Assembly: GCA_036429605.1 (NCBI GenBank)
Contig: JAVFKD010000016.1
Coordinates: forward strand, 2,480,001 to 2,544,000
Source: Cladobotryum mycophilum
Lineage: Eukaryota; Ascomycota; Sordariomycetes; Hypocreales; Hypocreaceae
Length of the DNA: 64,000 nucleotides
Direction of reading: 5' to 3'
Under the pieces are notes generated by a model that saw only the letters and a list, made by a program, of their open reading frames with translations, was not told the DNA's origin and did not search any database. A program made the translations under genes and the position numbers. This document shows positions 25,549 to 39,277 of the stretch, one piece after another (within the stretch, counting starts at the first letter, position 1; each line of letters starts with the position of its first letter).

Positions 25549-26004
25549 AGGTTTTATACATTGCTAGCCTTTTATAATATAATAAAAACTTTATAAAACT
25601 AAAAAGAAATTTAAATTACATATTTATTATAGTATATGAAATATTAAATAAAAAGAAACATCTATTATAGTAATAAAGGTTAAGGAAATAGTCTTCTATA
25701 TAATAATACTAGTAATATAACATAGTCTTAATAAACTATTATAATATAAATATCAAGGGCTTTAGAAAACGTTAACACAAGTAAATAGGGTTAAAGGATT
25801 AAAATAAAATAAACTTTATTTAAATATTATTTACTAATTATATAATTAATAAGAGTATTATATTTTGTTATCCTTAAACTTATAATAAGCATTAGTATTA
25901 AGAATCAAAAGATTATAATAAGAAAGTATAAAAACTTTAATTATAAACTTAAATATTATTCAAGTTAACTCTTAGGGAATAAGTCTTTGTAGCTTGTTTA
26001 ATTA
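25549..26004. other. AT-rich spacer
   Basis: Nothing recognisable except a short R1 5' fragment (CTCTTAGGGAATAAGTC) at about 25970-26000, directly abutting the next R1 copy. Confidence 0.4.
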
Positions 26005-27028
26005 TATATAGTTTTTAATTTTATAATTAAACAGTAAACATAGTATCTAATACATATATTTTTCATATATTTATTATTAGATTATTTAATAAGATATAAT
26101 AATACTAATAAAAATAATCCTACTTTAAGGATACACTAATTATAAAATAAGGTTAATATTATAAGTTACTAGTTAACTCTAAACTTTAGTATATCTTTTA
26201 AATTATTATATTAAAAGCTTTAATTATATTATTAAAATTAATGTTTAAATAATTAATCTAATTAAACCTAAGCTTATTCATACTTTTTATATAATATATT
26301 TACTATAATAATAAATAAACTAAATTAAAAAACAAAGGTTTTCAAAAAGCTAGATTTTCTATAAGTACTTAAAGCCTTGAGATCACTTATACCTTATAAA
26401 TAAATAGATTCCTTCCCACTAATCACCCTTAATATCGCAGTTACCTAAAACAGTGAATCACTCGTACACATAGTCTTGTAAACGTGACGATCCCACAAAA
26501 CACACAATCAATAACCGTAACTATTATCTAAGCTGTCTCAGTAACCAAGTAAATAACTAAAGTACCTAAACCTAAATCTAGTTACTAATTAAACCTAGAA
26601 AAAAGAATAAGATAGTTTAAAAAAAGAATGTAAATTTAAGCTTTATAATAATTAAACTAAAAACTAAATAGGAGATTATTAAAACAAAACAAAAACTAAA
26701 AAATTAATTAATTAATTAAATTAAATAATAAATATTATTAAAAATATATATATAAATAAAAAGATTTAAGTATATAATTATAATATTTAAAAAAGATTTA
26801 TTTATATAAATAAAATAAAAAAAATAAAAAATATTAAATTCTAAATAAGTAAAAGTAATAGTATATATAATTATTTAATTAATAGTTTAATAATTTAATT
26901 ACATAACTAAATAATAAATATTTTATTAGAATATATAAAATTTAGATTTTAATAAACTAAGACTAAATTTATTTATTATAATTAATTAATATAATTAAAC
27001 AAGTCATAAAGACTTATTCCCTAAGGGG
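26005..27028 (-). repeat. R1 LTR-like repeat copy
   Basis: Minus-strand copy with clear ends: TATAGTTTTTAATTTTATAA at the left and TTATTCCCTAAGGGG at the right. Length is about 1.02 kb. The block 26400-26560 is partly spared from AT shift. Confidence 0.68.
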
Positions 27029-28440
27029 TTCTTAAATCTTATAAATAAACTTAGGTTTTTTTATTTTTTTTATTTAATTTTATTTTTAGTTTTAATAGAA
27101 TGTATATTTAATACTTTTACTTATGTTATTCTATTATATATAGCCTTTTCTAAGTATAATTAGTAACTCAATTTAAGTTCATTAAGAACTTTAGTTATTG
27201 ACTTAATAATTAAAATAATTAAAATTATAATTATTAATTATATCTTTCTATAAGGTTATTACATATATATAACTTTATCTATAAGCAACTGTAATATTAA
27301 GTATAATTAATAAGAAAAAATCTATATACTTATAAAATATTAATAATCTTAAGGCTTTAAATATTTATAAAAGATTTAGTTTTTTTAAAAACCCTTGATT
27401 TTTTAATTTAATTTATTATTTATTATTATAATACATATATTATATGAAAAGAATAAATAAAGTTAGGTTTAATTATTAAAGGTTTAAAAAATATACTAAA
27501 GTTCAAAGTTAATTAATAGCTTATAGTATTAATTTTATTTTATAGCTAATATATTCTTAAAATAAAATAGTTTTTATTATTATTATTATATTTTATTAAA
27601 TAATCTAATAATAAATATACTAATAACATAAGTATTAGATATTATATTCACTGTGTAATTATAAAATTAAAAACCATATCTTAATTTTATTTTATAATTA
27701 GTGTATTCTTAAGGTAGGATTATTGTTATTATTATTATTATGCTTTATTCAATAATTTAATAATAAATGTATTAAAAACACAGCCACTAAATGTTATGTT
27801 TACTATTTAACTATAAAAAACATAAAAGAAACTATATAATTATATACTTAATTTATTCTTTTATTACATTTATTCTTTAAACTAATTAATTTTTGTATTT
27901 TTAGTTTTTTTATTTATTTTACTAATCTTTTATTTAGCTCTTAGTTTAGTTATTATAAACCTTATATTTAGATTTCTCTTTTAAATTACTTTATTTTATA
28001 TAGCCGTTTTTAAGTTTAGTAAATAACTAGATTTAAGTCACTCTAGTACTTCAATTATTTACTTAATTGTTAAAACTATAATTATTATTTCTTTATAGAA
28101 TTATTATATATATATAAGTAACTAACCATATAACAGCAATTCAGATGAGGGACGAAGTCTGGACAAGGCTATACCGGGTTGGATGCAAGTACATAGAGAT
28201 CCCTGGCTGCCTGTTTGACTCTCTCTAAAACCAAATTCCCTAAAATAGCACAATGTATTTATTTATAAGATATAAATAATGTTAAGGCCTTACATACTTA
28301 TAATAAATCCAGCTTTTTATAAAAAACAATTATTTTTTAGTTTAATTTATTTATTATTATAATAAATATATAAAATAAAATAAATTTAAATATTAAATAC
28401 TATATTGTATTTGAAATTATAAAATTAAAAACTATATAGC
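27029..28440 (+). repeat. Tandem partial R1 copies
   Basis: Direct-orientation R1 pieces end at about 27680, 27838 and 28438. Each terminates in the ATTAAAAACYATAT-like block. The last one is interrupted by a small normal-composition island at 28133-28250. Confidence 0.5.
28133..28250. other. Short normal-composition insertion in R1
   Basis: About 118 bp such as GATGAGGGACGAAGTCTGGA and CCCTGGCTGCCTGTTTGACT sit exactly where other R1 copies read from the GTAACTGC block into the TATTTATTTATAAG block. No C-to-T decay is visible in it, unlike the R1 sequence on both sides. Confidence 0.6.
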
Positions 28441-28444
28441 TATA

Positions 28445-29214
28445 GATAAGCAAAGCCTAAGTTTAATTATAAGATTTAAGACAAATTGTTTTAGTTTAGT
28501 TGAAAAGATATTTAAGAAAAAATATTTTAAGTAATTAAAAGTAATAATATATATATTTATTTAATAAGTATTTTTATTATATAAACAAATAAATAATATT
28601 TTATTAAAACTATAAGATTTGAATTTTAATAAGGTAGGGCTGAATCTATTTATTGTGATGGGTTAGTGTAGTAAGGTAAATTACAGAGATTTATCCCTTA
28701 AAAGGGGCTTTTATAATAACAATAACTAAAATATAAAAATTAAAGTTATATAATTATACGTTTTTTTATTATAATTATAGATTATAAAAACATAAAATAC
28801 TTTATAATTTAAGGATTTTATTAAACACAATAAGTATATTAATTAAATATAGTTTTAATATGTCAAGTTAGTATTTAAAATTAATTAGACTATAACATAA
28901 TAATATTTAATATATTTAATATATTTAATTATAAAAAATAAAATAAACTCTAAGATTTTATAACTAAATAAAAAAGAATTCTATAAATAAACTAGGTCTT
29001 TAGGACATTTAGAAAGCTATAGTAATGAAAAATAAAGTTTCTTGTTAAATCCATAAAGTAATAAAAAGGATAAAGTATAAGTTACTAGTAAATCTAAGGC
29101 TAAAAGTTTAAATTATACAGTTAACAATTAATAAAGTTATATAATTAATATCTATAACTAACTTTAAGTATTTAATAATATTAATAAAATATATTATATA
29201 GTAATATTATATAA
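28445..29214. other. AT-rich remnant with minus-strand R1 end
   Basis: About 28445-28705 is the 5' portion of a minus-strand R1 copy ending TCCCTTAAAAGGGG. The rest holds nothing recognisable. Confidence 0.45.
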
Positions 29215-29850
<636 letters not shown>

Positions 29851-30590
29851 TATCTTTAACTCTTTTATATAACTTATTTTATTGTTTTTTTAAGTATAGT
29901 TAATAATTTAATTTAAATTACTTAGACACTTTAGTTACTTATTTAATTATAAAGATATTATGGTAATTAATTATACTATAACTTATAGTATTATTATACA
30001 TCTATATGTATAATTATATATAAAAGTAATTGTAATATAAAGTATAACTAGTAAAAAAGACTTTATTTATTTATAAATGCTAAAATGAACTAGTTAATAC
30101 CTTATTGATTAGGTCTTAACAATAAGAAGTAATAAGACTATTGTTTCTATTGTTTTTAAGCTATTTTAGTTTATTCTAGTAGGTTCTAATAATAGATGAT
30201 AATCCTATTCTTTCTGTTCTTCTATAGGTTATTCTAGCCTATTCTTTTACTTCCTATAGTTTATATATTTTATTTATATATAATACATAAATTCTTATCG
30301 TTTAATTCAATAATAAATTAAATACAATATTTTATTTTAATCTATTTTTTTCTTTTATAAACTTAATAACCAATTACTATAAGGAATTTTATGCCTAAGA
30401 GGCAACTTCCTTTTAACAGTGAAGTATAAGTAATCCTAAGGCTTTAAGTATTTATAAAAGATCTAGCCATTTAAAAACCTTTATCTGTTTTAATTTATTG
30501 TTCCTTATTATAGTAAATATATTATATAAAAAATAAAAATAAGTTTAAGTTTAGCTGAAGTATTTATTTCAATTTTAATTTTAATTGTAT
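29851..30590 (+). repeat. Partial R1 copy interrupted by a solo LTR
   Basis: Direct-orientation R1 sequence up to 30072 and again from about 30424 (AGTATAAGTAATCCTAAGGC), split by the insertion at 30078-30418. Confidence 0.55.
30078..30418 (-). mobile_element. Solo LTR, 341 bp
   Basis: On the minus strand it runs TGTTAAAAGGAAG ... TTCATTTTAGCA, a TG..CA structure. Flanks are ATAAA (30073-30077) and GTGAA (30419-30423), the same 5-bp site if two G-to-A changes of the RIP type hit the left copy. It interrupts R1 precisely. A diverged relative ends near 36498. Family (Copia or Gypsy) cannot be told. Confidence 0.65.
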
Positions 30591-30594
30591 AGTT

Positions 30595-31258
30595 TTTAAT
30601 TTTATAATTAAACAATAAACATAGCATTTAATGCTAACATTTTTAATATATTCATTATTATAATAAATAAACTAAATTAAAAAATAAAGGTTTTTAGAAA
30701 ACTAGATTTTCTGTGAGTATTTAAGGCCTCGAGATTACTTGTAAATAAATAAATTCCTTCTCACACACTTAATATCACAGTTACTCGTACACATAGTCAC
30801 GTACACACAATAATCCTATAAAACATATAATTAATAACCACGATCTTAGTAATCAAATAAGTAACTAAAATAGCTAATTAACCTAAATCTAGTTACTACC
30901 TAAACCTAGAAAAGGTTATATATAATAACATAGCTTAAAAAGAGAATTTAAATCTAAGCTCTATAATAGCTAAATTAAAAGATAAATAGGAGATTACTAA
31001 GATAAAAATAAATAGAAAAATATTTAATTAATTAAGTTAGGTAATAAATATATTTTGAAAAATAAAGATTTATAAAAATTATTTAATTAGATGTTAAATA
31101 ATTAAAAGTAATAATATATATAATGATTTAATTAATATTTTAATTATATAATTATATAAGAAGTATTTTATTAGAATACATAAGATCTATATTTTAATAT
31201 AATAAGCCTAAACCTATTTATTATAATTAAATAAGTTATAAAGACTTGTTCTATAAGG
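30595..31258 (-). repeat. Partial R1 copy
   Basis: Minus-strand copy from TAGTTTTTAATTTTATAATT to a degraded CTATAAGGGGG end. The central block 30700-30960 is well preserved. Confidence 0.6.
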
Positions 31259-31350
31259 GGGATATATTATTTTATAGTAATTAATAAATTTAATATTAAT
31301 ATTCTTAGCTAAACTCTTATTTATTATAGTAAAAAGAGTATAATAATTAA

Positions 31351-32508
31351 GGGTATTGCTATTCGGGCTGTAATTAATGTTTTTAAATTAACTTTTTATA
31401 TAAAAATTTCCTTATATAAAATATATAAGGTATAAATCTAATCTATAAAACTAATAAAAATCTATTATATATTTAATTAAATAAAATTTAATATATAATA
31501 GCTAAAGCTAATTTATTTAAAAAAATAGATTTTTAATAAAATTAATAAATATATATATATTATAGACTATTAATTAATTTATATTTTATAAAACTTATTA
31601 TATAACTAAAATAACCTTTTTAACTATTAAAGTTATTACTATTATTATTAGTAATAAAGTTAATAATCTTATAGTTATACAATTATTTTTTATTTATTTT
31701 TATATTATTTTTTTTATTTTTACTTTTTATATTTACTTAAATATATTTTATTAATAAGTATAAGCTTTTTTAACTAGCTTATAATAAGATATTTTTTATT
31801 TTAATTATTATATAAGTATATTATATACTTAAATTAAAATAGTAAATATTTTATTGGTTTAAATAAAATAACTAAAAAAACTTAAGCTATAATTATAACT
31901 ATAATTATAATTATAGCTTAGAATTAACAAAAACTTTTTTATTTTATACTAGCTAAGGTTGTTTTTATAGATTCTTAATAATATTAGAATCTTAGATTTA
32001 TAATAATAGTTTTATAAGATTTTATAAGTAAAAATTAATAATTTTTATATAATTAAAACTAGAAATTTTATTAAAGACTTTTTAAGTTATTATTATAAAT
32101 AAATAATCTTTTTAAATAATTAAAAATAAACTTTAAGTTATACTTTAATATAATTAATAACCTTATCTTAATATCAATTAAAGAATACTTTTAATATATT
32201 TTAGACTATAAAAAATTATTTTTATTATTAGTATATAAGATAGTATATTAAGCTTTTTTAAAGTTTTACTTATTGTATTTAAATATTATAGAGTATTATA
32301 GTTAAAAGAAATACTATAATGTTTAGAGTATAAGAAAAGGGATTATTAATTAACTTATTAATAGTATTATTAATAATATTAATATAGTTTTTTTATTATA
32401 AGACTATCTTACTGTGAATATTAGTATTAATATAATAGATATAGAGCTATTATTATATTATTAAAAAAAACTTTTTAAGGTATTTTTAAATATAATTCTT
32501 TTATTTAT

Positions 32509-32546
<38 letters not shown>

Positions 32547-33129
32547 TAAAAATTATAATAAAAGTTATTAAATTATTTATAAAACTATTTATAGTTTTTT
32601 ATTTTTTATAATTATAAAACTAAAAATAAAATTAATTATAGATTTTAATTAATAATATTTATAATCTAAAAAATATATATTTTAAATTAATTAGTTTTAT
32701 ATATATTATTTAAGCTAAGAATTTTAGAAAAATATTTTTATATAATCTTATATTAAAAATATATTAAAAAAAATAGACTTTATTTTATTATTCGTATACT
32801 TAATCTTATACTATAATCCCTAGATTTAAAAAAAATTAAATCTATTATTATATAAAAATTAATTTATATAAAAATCTTTATTATATTTTTTATTAATTAT
32901 TATATATATTTTTTATTAAAAAAATAAAATCTTAGTTATAAAAAATATATAATATTTTTATTTTATAAATAATATAATATAAGATAAAAATATATATTCA
33001 ATCTGATCTTATATATTGGAATTATATTATATATATTTTATATAGAGAAAAACCTTATACACAGAGCTAGCTAAAGTAAGCTAATTATAACCCGAATAGT
33101 AATATATTATAGCCCGAATAGTAATACTC
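31351..33129. mobile_element. hAT-like DNA transposon with perfect 8-bp target duplication
   Basis: 1779 bp. Ends are GGGTATTGCTATTCGGGC (31351) and the reverse GCCCGAATAGTAATACTC (33112-33129). The octamer ATAATTAA occurs at 31343-31350 and again at 33130-33137. The terminal 110 bp are imperfect inverted repeats, and the right end has the terminal motif twice. An 8-bp duplication points to hAT. The interior is too decayed to show a transposase, so the superfamily rests on the duplication alone. Confidence 0.8.
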
Positions 33130-33137
33130 ATAATTAA

Positions 33138-34324
33138 AAAGAATTTAATTGTTTAAAAAGCCTTTATTAATTTAGGATAATCCTATTAGCACTATAGTTA
33201 TGAATGAGATATTAAGTAATGTTTGAATAATTAATTTAATTTAAAGATAAAAAATAGTAATAGATTTATATTTACTTACTTGTTTTAAATAAAAGAAACA
33301 ATAGAAATTAATATATTAATACTATGATCTAAGAATAAAAACAAAAACAATTAAGTTACATAAATAAAAGTAAAGAATTAATTGTTAATGCTATTATATA
33401 AAAATATAAATAATTCTTTTTTTCTTTAAGCTATTGTAGTATTTCTTTTTTTAATATACTAAATTAAGTTTTCATTTATTGTTTAATTATATTATTGTAG
33501 TATGTAATTTCTATTGATTTAATTTATAATACAATAAGTAAATAAATTACTTAGCCGTTAATTTTAATAATATAATTAAAGCTTTTAATATTTTAATTTA
33601 ATAGTTTAATTATATAATTAAAATGTTAATTAAATAATTATATATATTGTTACTTTTAATTATTTAAAGCTTAATTGTTTTTATTTATTTTATTTAAACT
33701 ATAAAGAAATTTAAACCTTATAACTAAACTTAAACTTTTTTATTCTATTTCTTATTTATAATATAATTTAAATTACTAAAAATAATTAATTTCTTTTAAA
33801 TCTTAATTAACTTTTATTATTATTATTATTTAATTTATTTTTTAGTTTTAATGGAATTTATATTTAGTTTTTTTTTATTTAAATAAATAAATAATTTATT
33901 TAACTATTAAAATATTATAATACTTAATTATATATTATAATATATAGGATTATTATATATATATAATTATATATATAAGTACTTTACTATCATAAATAAT
34001 TATAATATTAAGTATATAAGAAAGAATATATTTATTTTTTTACTATATAATTTAAAAACTTTTTATTATTATAAATAATATTATTTATAATTAACATAGA
34101 ATATAAAAAATAAAAAATTATATATATAATAATTAAATTTATTCAAATAGCCTTAAATTAATTATATTTAATTTATATTAGTCTTATAAAGTAATATTAT
34201 ACTTTATATATTTAATAAAAGAAAAATAATTTATATAAAAAGTTAACTTAAAGCTGTTAGTTATATATTATAGCTCGAATAGTAGCACTTGTTATATGTT
34301 AAGAGATAATCTTTTGATTTAGTT
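33138..34324. other. AT-rich remnant with R1 and hAT fragments
   Basis: No gene. About 33560-34110 is decayed direct-orientation R1 sequence. About 34150-34290 is a truncated hAT-like right end (AGCTCGAATAGTAGCAC). Confidence 0.45.
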
Positions 34325-35190
34325 TTCCCCTTTAAGAGATAGGTTTTTATAATTTATTTAATTATATTAATTAATTATAATAAATTTATTTTATTTTATT
34401 TTATTAAAATTAAAACTTTATATATTTCAATAAAATATCTATTATTTAATTATATAATTAAAATATTAACTAAATAATTATATATATTATTACTTTTAAT
34501 TATTTAAAACTTAATTTTTTTTAATCCTACTTATTTTTTATTATTTTTTATTTAGTTTTGTTTTTAGTCTTAGTAGAATTTGCGTTTAGCTCTTTTACCC
34601 GAGTCATCCTGTTCTTTTTCTAGGTACAGTTAGTAGCTCGATTTGGGTCCAGGTGCTTTGGTTACCTACTTGGCTGCTGAGATGATGAGAGTCGTTGTTG
34701 TTGATTGTGTGTTATGATTTGTGTACGAGTGATTCACTGTTACAGGTAACTGTAATATAGAGTGTGTGGGAAAGAACCTATTCATTTACAAGCGATCTCA
34801 AGGCCTTAAGTACTCGCAGAAGATCTAGCTTTCTAAAAACCTTTGTCTTTTGGTTTGTTGTTTGTTATTACAGCGAATGTATTATACAGAGAGTATAAAT
34901 GGGTTTAGGTTTAGTCGGATTGACTGCTTGAACTTTGATCTTGATGACACAATTGAAGCTTTTGACATGATGACTCGATGGCTCGGTCATTGTTTAAGAG
35001 GCACGCCAAGGTCTAGAGTCAGCTAGCAGCTCATGGTATTAACCTTATTTTATGGCCAGTGTATCCTCGAGGCGGGATCGTTTTTATTATTATTATTATA
35101 CCTTATTAAATGATCTAATAATAAATATACTAAAAATACAAGCACTAGATGCTATATTCATTGTTTAACCATAAAATTAAAAACTATATA
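34325..35190 (+). repeat. Best preserved R1 copy, LTR-like with TATA box
   Basis: From CCCCTTTAAGAGATAGG to AATTAAAAACTATATA. The block 34560-35100 has near-normal composition and shows an LTR-like layout, including GAGTATAAATGGG at about 34880-34895 as a TATA element. It has no open frame. It is the best template for a consensus of the family. Confidence 0.68.
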
Positions 35191-36150
35191 AATTTAGTTT
35201 TATTTTATTAAAATTCAAATCTTATATATTTTAATAAAATATTTATTAGTTAATTATATAATTAAAATATTACTTAAATAATTATATATATTATTATCTT
35301 TAATTATTTAAAATTTAATTACTTTTAATTTTCTTTAAAAACTTTTTTAATTCTTTTTAAATCTTATTATTAAACTTAAAATTTTATTTTTATTTATTTT
35401 TTATTTATAATATAATTTAAATTACTTAAATAATTAAAAAAATTTATTTTAATTAGTTTTTATTATTTTTTATTTAATTTTAATTTTAACCTTAATTAAA
35501 TTTGCATTTAGCTCTTTTACCTGAGTCATCCTGTTATATATGGCCTTTTCTAGGTACAGTCAGCAACTCGATTTAAGTAAGCAGCCAGGTGCTTTAGTTA
35601 CCTACTTGACTACTCAGATAATAAGAGTCGTGGTTATTGATTGTGTGTTTTTATAGGGTCATTGTATGTACACGACTATGTGTACGAGTGATTCACTGTT
35701 ACAGGCAACTGCAATGTCGAGTACATAAGAAAAAATCTATTTATTTATAAAATATAAATAATCTCAAGGCTTTAAATATTTATAAAAAATCTAGCTTTTT
35801 AAAAATCTTTATTTTTTTTTAGTTTATAATTTATTATCATAATAAATATATTACATAAAAAATATAAATAAATTTAAGTTTAATTAAATTAATTATTTAA
35901 TTTTTAATTTTAATAATATAATTAAAGCTTTTAATATTATAATTTAATAGTTTAATTATTAAAAGTTTAAAAGATATATTAAGGTTTAAAGTTAACTAGT
36001 AATTTATAGTATTAATTTTATTTTATAACTAGTATTTTTAAAACAGAATTATTTTTATTATTATTACTATATTTTATTAAATAATCTAATAATAAATATA
36101 CTAAAAACACAACAACCAGATACTATATTCACTGTTTAACTATAAAATAA
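35191..36150 (+). repeat. R1 copy in direct tandem
   Basis: Starts within the R1 5' region immediately after the preceding copy and ends in the TTCACTGTTTAACTATAAAA block at about 36150. It is less well preserved than its neighbour, except at 35500-35720. Confidence 0.6.
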
Positions 36151-36498
36151 AATCTTTAAACTTATTTAATTATATTAATATATTAAATAATACTAATACT
36201 AAACTATTCTAATTTTCTTTAATTTATTAACATTTAATACTTATTTTATAACTTTTATTTTATATATATTTTTTATTTATTTTATCCTTGTTTTATTTCA
36301 CTTATTAATTAATCCCTTAAATCTAATTGTATTTAACATTACTTTAATAATATATATCTAACTTTTCTACACCTTTTAATAAAAAATCTATTATTTCTTC
36401 TAGATTAACTTAAATAGCTTCTTTAAGCTATTATTAGCCTTGTGTATTTACTGCGAAAAGGAGCTATATATGCTTAAGTGGCCCATTCCTTTTCACAC
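36151..36498 (-). repeat. Diverged relative of the solo LTR
   Basis: AT-rich, ending in AAGTGGCCCATTCCTTTTCACA at 36477-36498, comparable with the corresponding end at about 30397-30418. Start and target duplication were not resolved. Confidence 0.35.
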
Positions 36499-36520
36499 TA
36501 TTCATGCAGTTGTATCCTTT

Positions 36521-36649
36521 CGCCTTAATGGATAGCGCATTAAGCGCGCTAACAGCCGTAGCGCTAGCTATTACTTTATCCCTCCTAGGACCAGCGCCTT
36601 ATTAACCTTAAAATTATAATTTCTTATATTTTTAAACCCGGTTAAATCC
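36521..36649 (+). other. tRNA-Arg-like A box and B box relic at the compartment edge
   Basis: CGCCTTAATGGATAGCGC at 36521-36538 resembles the D-arm/A box of tRNA-Arg, and GGTTAAATCC at 36640-36649 resembles a B box. The spacing (about 100 bp) is too long for a tRNA, so a SINE head or decayed tRNA is possible. Weak. Confidence 0.25.
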
Positions 36650-36887
36650 ATAATCTTTATGTTATCTACGTACTTTAAAACTCTAGTTTAATTAGCTCTA
36701 AAATAACTAAGTTATAGCAATTCAAAAACTATATCTTTTCGTATAAAATTCGCGCGGTCTTCGCATGCTCACAGTGTTGCGGGGCGCCACTCTATGTCTT
36801 CTGCAGGACACTGCGACGATACTTCTCATAGCCCCACATCCCGGCAATAGTTGTCAAACCATTGTAGCCTTTATTATCAATTGAAAT

Positions 36888-38181
36888 TTATGCATATCCT
36901 CCAACGTTAGCACCTAGCTTACTCTCCCCTCCCCTTGCCTCCCATTCCAGCCTTTCATTTACCATCTCCCTCTTACACCAGAACACTGTTATTACTCCCC
37001 AAAGCCCACACCACAAAAATGGCACTGCCCAGCAAACACCATACGCACCAGTCGATGGTACCGCTGGTAGAACGGCGACAACAGTGAGCGCCCCTGCTAG
37101 AATCAAAGCAGGGATGGACCAGAAGAGAGATTGGATATATAACATCCTCTGAAAACGAGGGCTCGCTTTATATCGGGCAGCAAGCGCTTCTCTGTAGGGC
37201 CGGCCCGCACCAGCATTTACTGCAACTACGTCCTCGATGAAGTAATAAACTCCCGGAAGAACCTGCATCAAGACATGTCAGTTCATATTCAATTATAGGT
37301 AGGAATTCGTTGAATAATATGCTATCCTACCTTCTCGCCTTTCGCTGTGGAGCTGATTCGGAACGGGGCGGGCCAATCCATGGCATGGAAGAGCGTAATG
37401 AACGCCAACACACCGCCAAGACAATACAGAATGGCTGGTGCAGGCATGGAAAGAACTCTCAACCAGACCTCATGTGGAGCACTGCCAACTGTGAAGAGAG
37501 CCGTAACGGCTGTGATAGTGATGACGGAAGCCCAATTTAGCATGTCAAAACACCACCGACTATCGGTTCCTAGTGGCCGATAGAACCTCTCCTTTTTAAT
37601 CAATCGTAGCGACCGTATCGCAAACTCCAGATATGTTGGTCCACCCCATATGGTAGCAACCACGGCGAAGATGATCCAACCTTGGACATTGCCAGCATAC
37701 TTCAGTCCATAGTACAAGGCAATTGGTATGGCCGAGGCATCGACAAAGACGATGAAAGCGAAAAAAACAGCCTCCAACGCCTCCGACCATGATGCCAGGT
37801 GAATGGCAGTTGGGGAAGCAATTGAGGATTATTGTCATAAAACTCTTGCAGTGTTCGTGCCCGCCGTTTCCACTCAGTGATTGTGGCAGCTCGCGAGTCG
37901 TAATAAGCGTCTGCCTCTTGACGTTGTGCGTAGGAGAGACTTTTTCTAGAAGTATCGAGGTGGGTTGGATCCATACTCTTCCTCTGATGGGTTTCATTCT
38001 GTTGTAAACGCGAGGGATTCGAGTTGCTCATAAGAACATGATCTACGGATCGTGACCGAGTCCATTGAGATTCCGGTACTCTTTTGTCAGCCGTATTTTT
38101 GACTGTATTAGAGGTAGCGTTGACGATGGGGCCCGAGTCTGAGGGCATTGACGAGTTGTTCTGCCAAGCAGCTTCAGACAT
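36888..38181 (-). CDS. Unknown conserved multi-span membrane protein (frame broken by 1 nt)
   Basis: The start is the ATG at 38181 (MSEAAW); the upstream in-frame GTG is not used. A hydrophilic N-terminal region of about 120 residues ends in a TWHHG motif. Six hydrophobic spans follow, with conserved-looking RFYRPLGTDSRWCFD and DVVAVNAGAGR loops. One intron, 37263-37330 (68 bp), has GTAGGA, branch CTGAC and GCAG. The frame changes at a run of seven A (37761-37767, seven T in the gene). One extra base there gives 408 aa and the correct intron phase. No function is known to me; it resembles uncharacterised membrane proteins of sordariomycetes. Its 3' end lies about 140 bp from the AT-rich block. 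Confidence 0.75.
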
Positions 38182-39277
38182 GATGTGAATATGCACGATG
38201 ACCCTTCAAAAAAATTGGCCCACGACGTGCAAGAAAGTGGAAGTTTGGTCAAAGCCAGACGACTGTGTAATGAATGACCTCGGCAGGCCATAGCTCTCGC
38301 AACAGAGCGGTGCCGAGGAGAGTCTCGATGTTTTGACTTGCATTCTCTTTAAACATGCAAACGTCATAACCGCCGGGTGAGCCGGGGTGGCGGTTTCTTA
38401 AATTACGGTCCAACCATCTTTCTTATCGATACTTGGAATTCACGTCACAGCGCTTTAAGGGAACTCCACTGATGAACATACCAACACTACGGGGGTACCT
38501 TTGGCCCACCCTGGCAGATGCCACGTCTAGTACGGTATTACTTAGGTAGTTACCTAGTAGGTACCTACCTAGTAGTGTCATGCCGGTTGGTATGAGGCAC
38601 CTTTCATCATACAGACAGCTCAGAGTCTACAAGCAACATTATATGACATATCAACATCCAAGGGAATAGTTGTTCTTTATACCTCTTGTGAGTATATAGA
38701 ATTTGGTGGACCACCTAGTAGTTTCCTGGGTATGGAGTAAACATTATCAAATTCATTAGATACCCAGTAGTAACAGGCACACATGTCATTCTCATTCATA
38801 AGCGGGTGAAGTGGAATGGTGATAGATGTTCTCAACATTTCATCGTGTGTGCATCATATTACATAGGTAAGGTATATATGTATGTGGAAGCTCCAAGCCT
38901 TGACACCGCAGTATAGCTATCCGAACTATAAGGGCTTAATTGCCAAGTCTGCCTAACAAGTTGCAGACATGATACAAAGTGTAAAATACGTTTGTGGCTC
39001 CAAGATTCATCTCATCCCCAGGCCTTGTTTCCTCGTTTCCTTTTCAGCCTGACAAGTTAACATCCGTGATGGAATTTAATAGTCTATCCATCATCAGTCT
39101 TTTAATTTTGAACATGAGCAGTATTGTAGTGTATGGTAGTGCTTACTGTAAGTTGCGATCCCTCATTTCGCGATCGAGGGCATCAATTTGTTTGGTTGTC
39201 AACCTTACTTTACTGAGCTGTAAGATTATAGTTAGTAAAACGCAAAGAAAAGAACAAGAAAATGGTGGGGACAGCTG
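38182..39277. other. Intergenic, no gene seen
   Basis: About 1.1 kb. The upstream part is the promoter region of the membrane protein gene. It contains a cluster of TACCTA/TAGGTA palindromic motifs at 38546-38577. A plus-strand open stretch at 38994-39281 has no coding character and overlaps the 3' end of the next gene. Confidence 0.6.
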
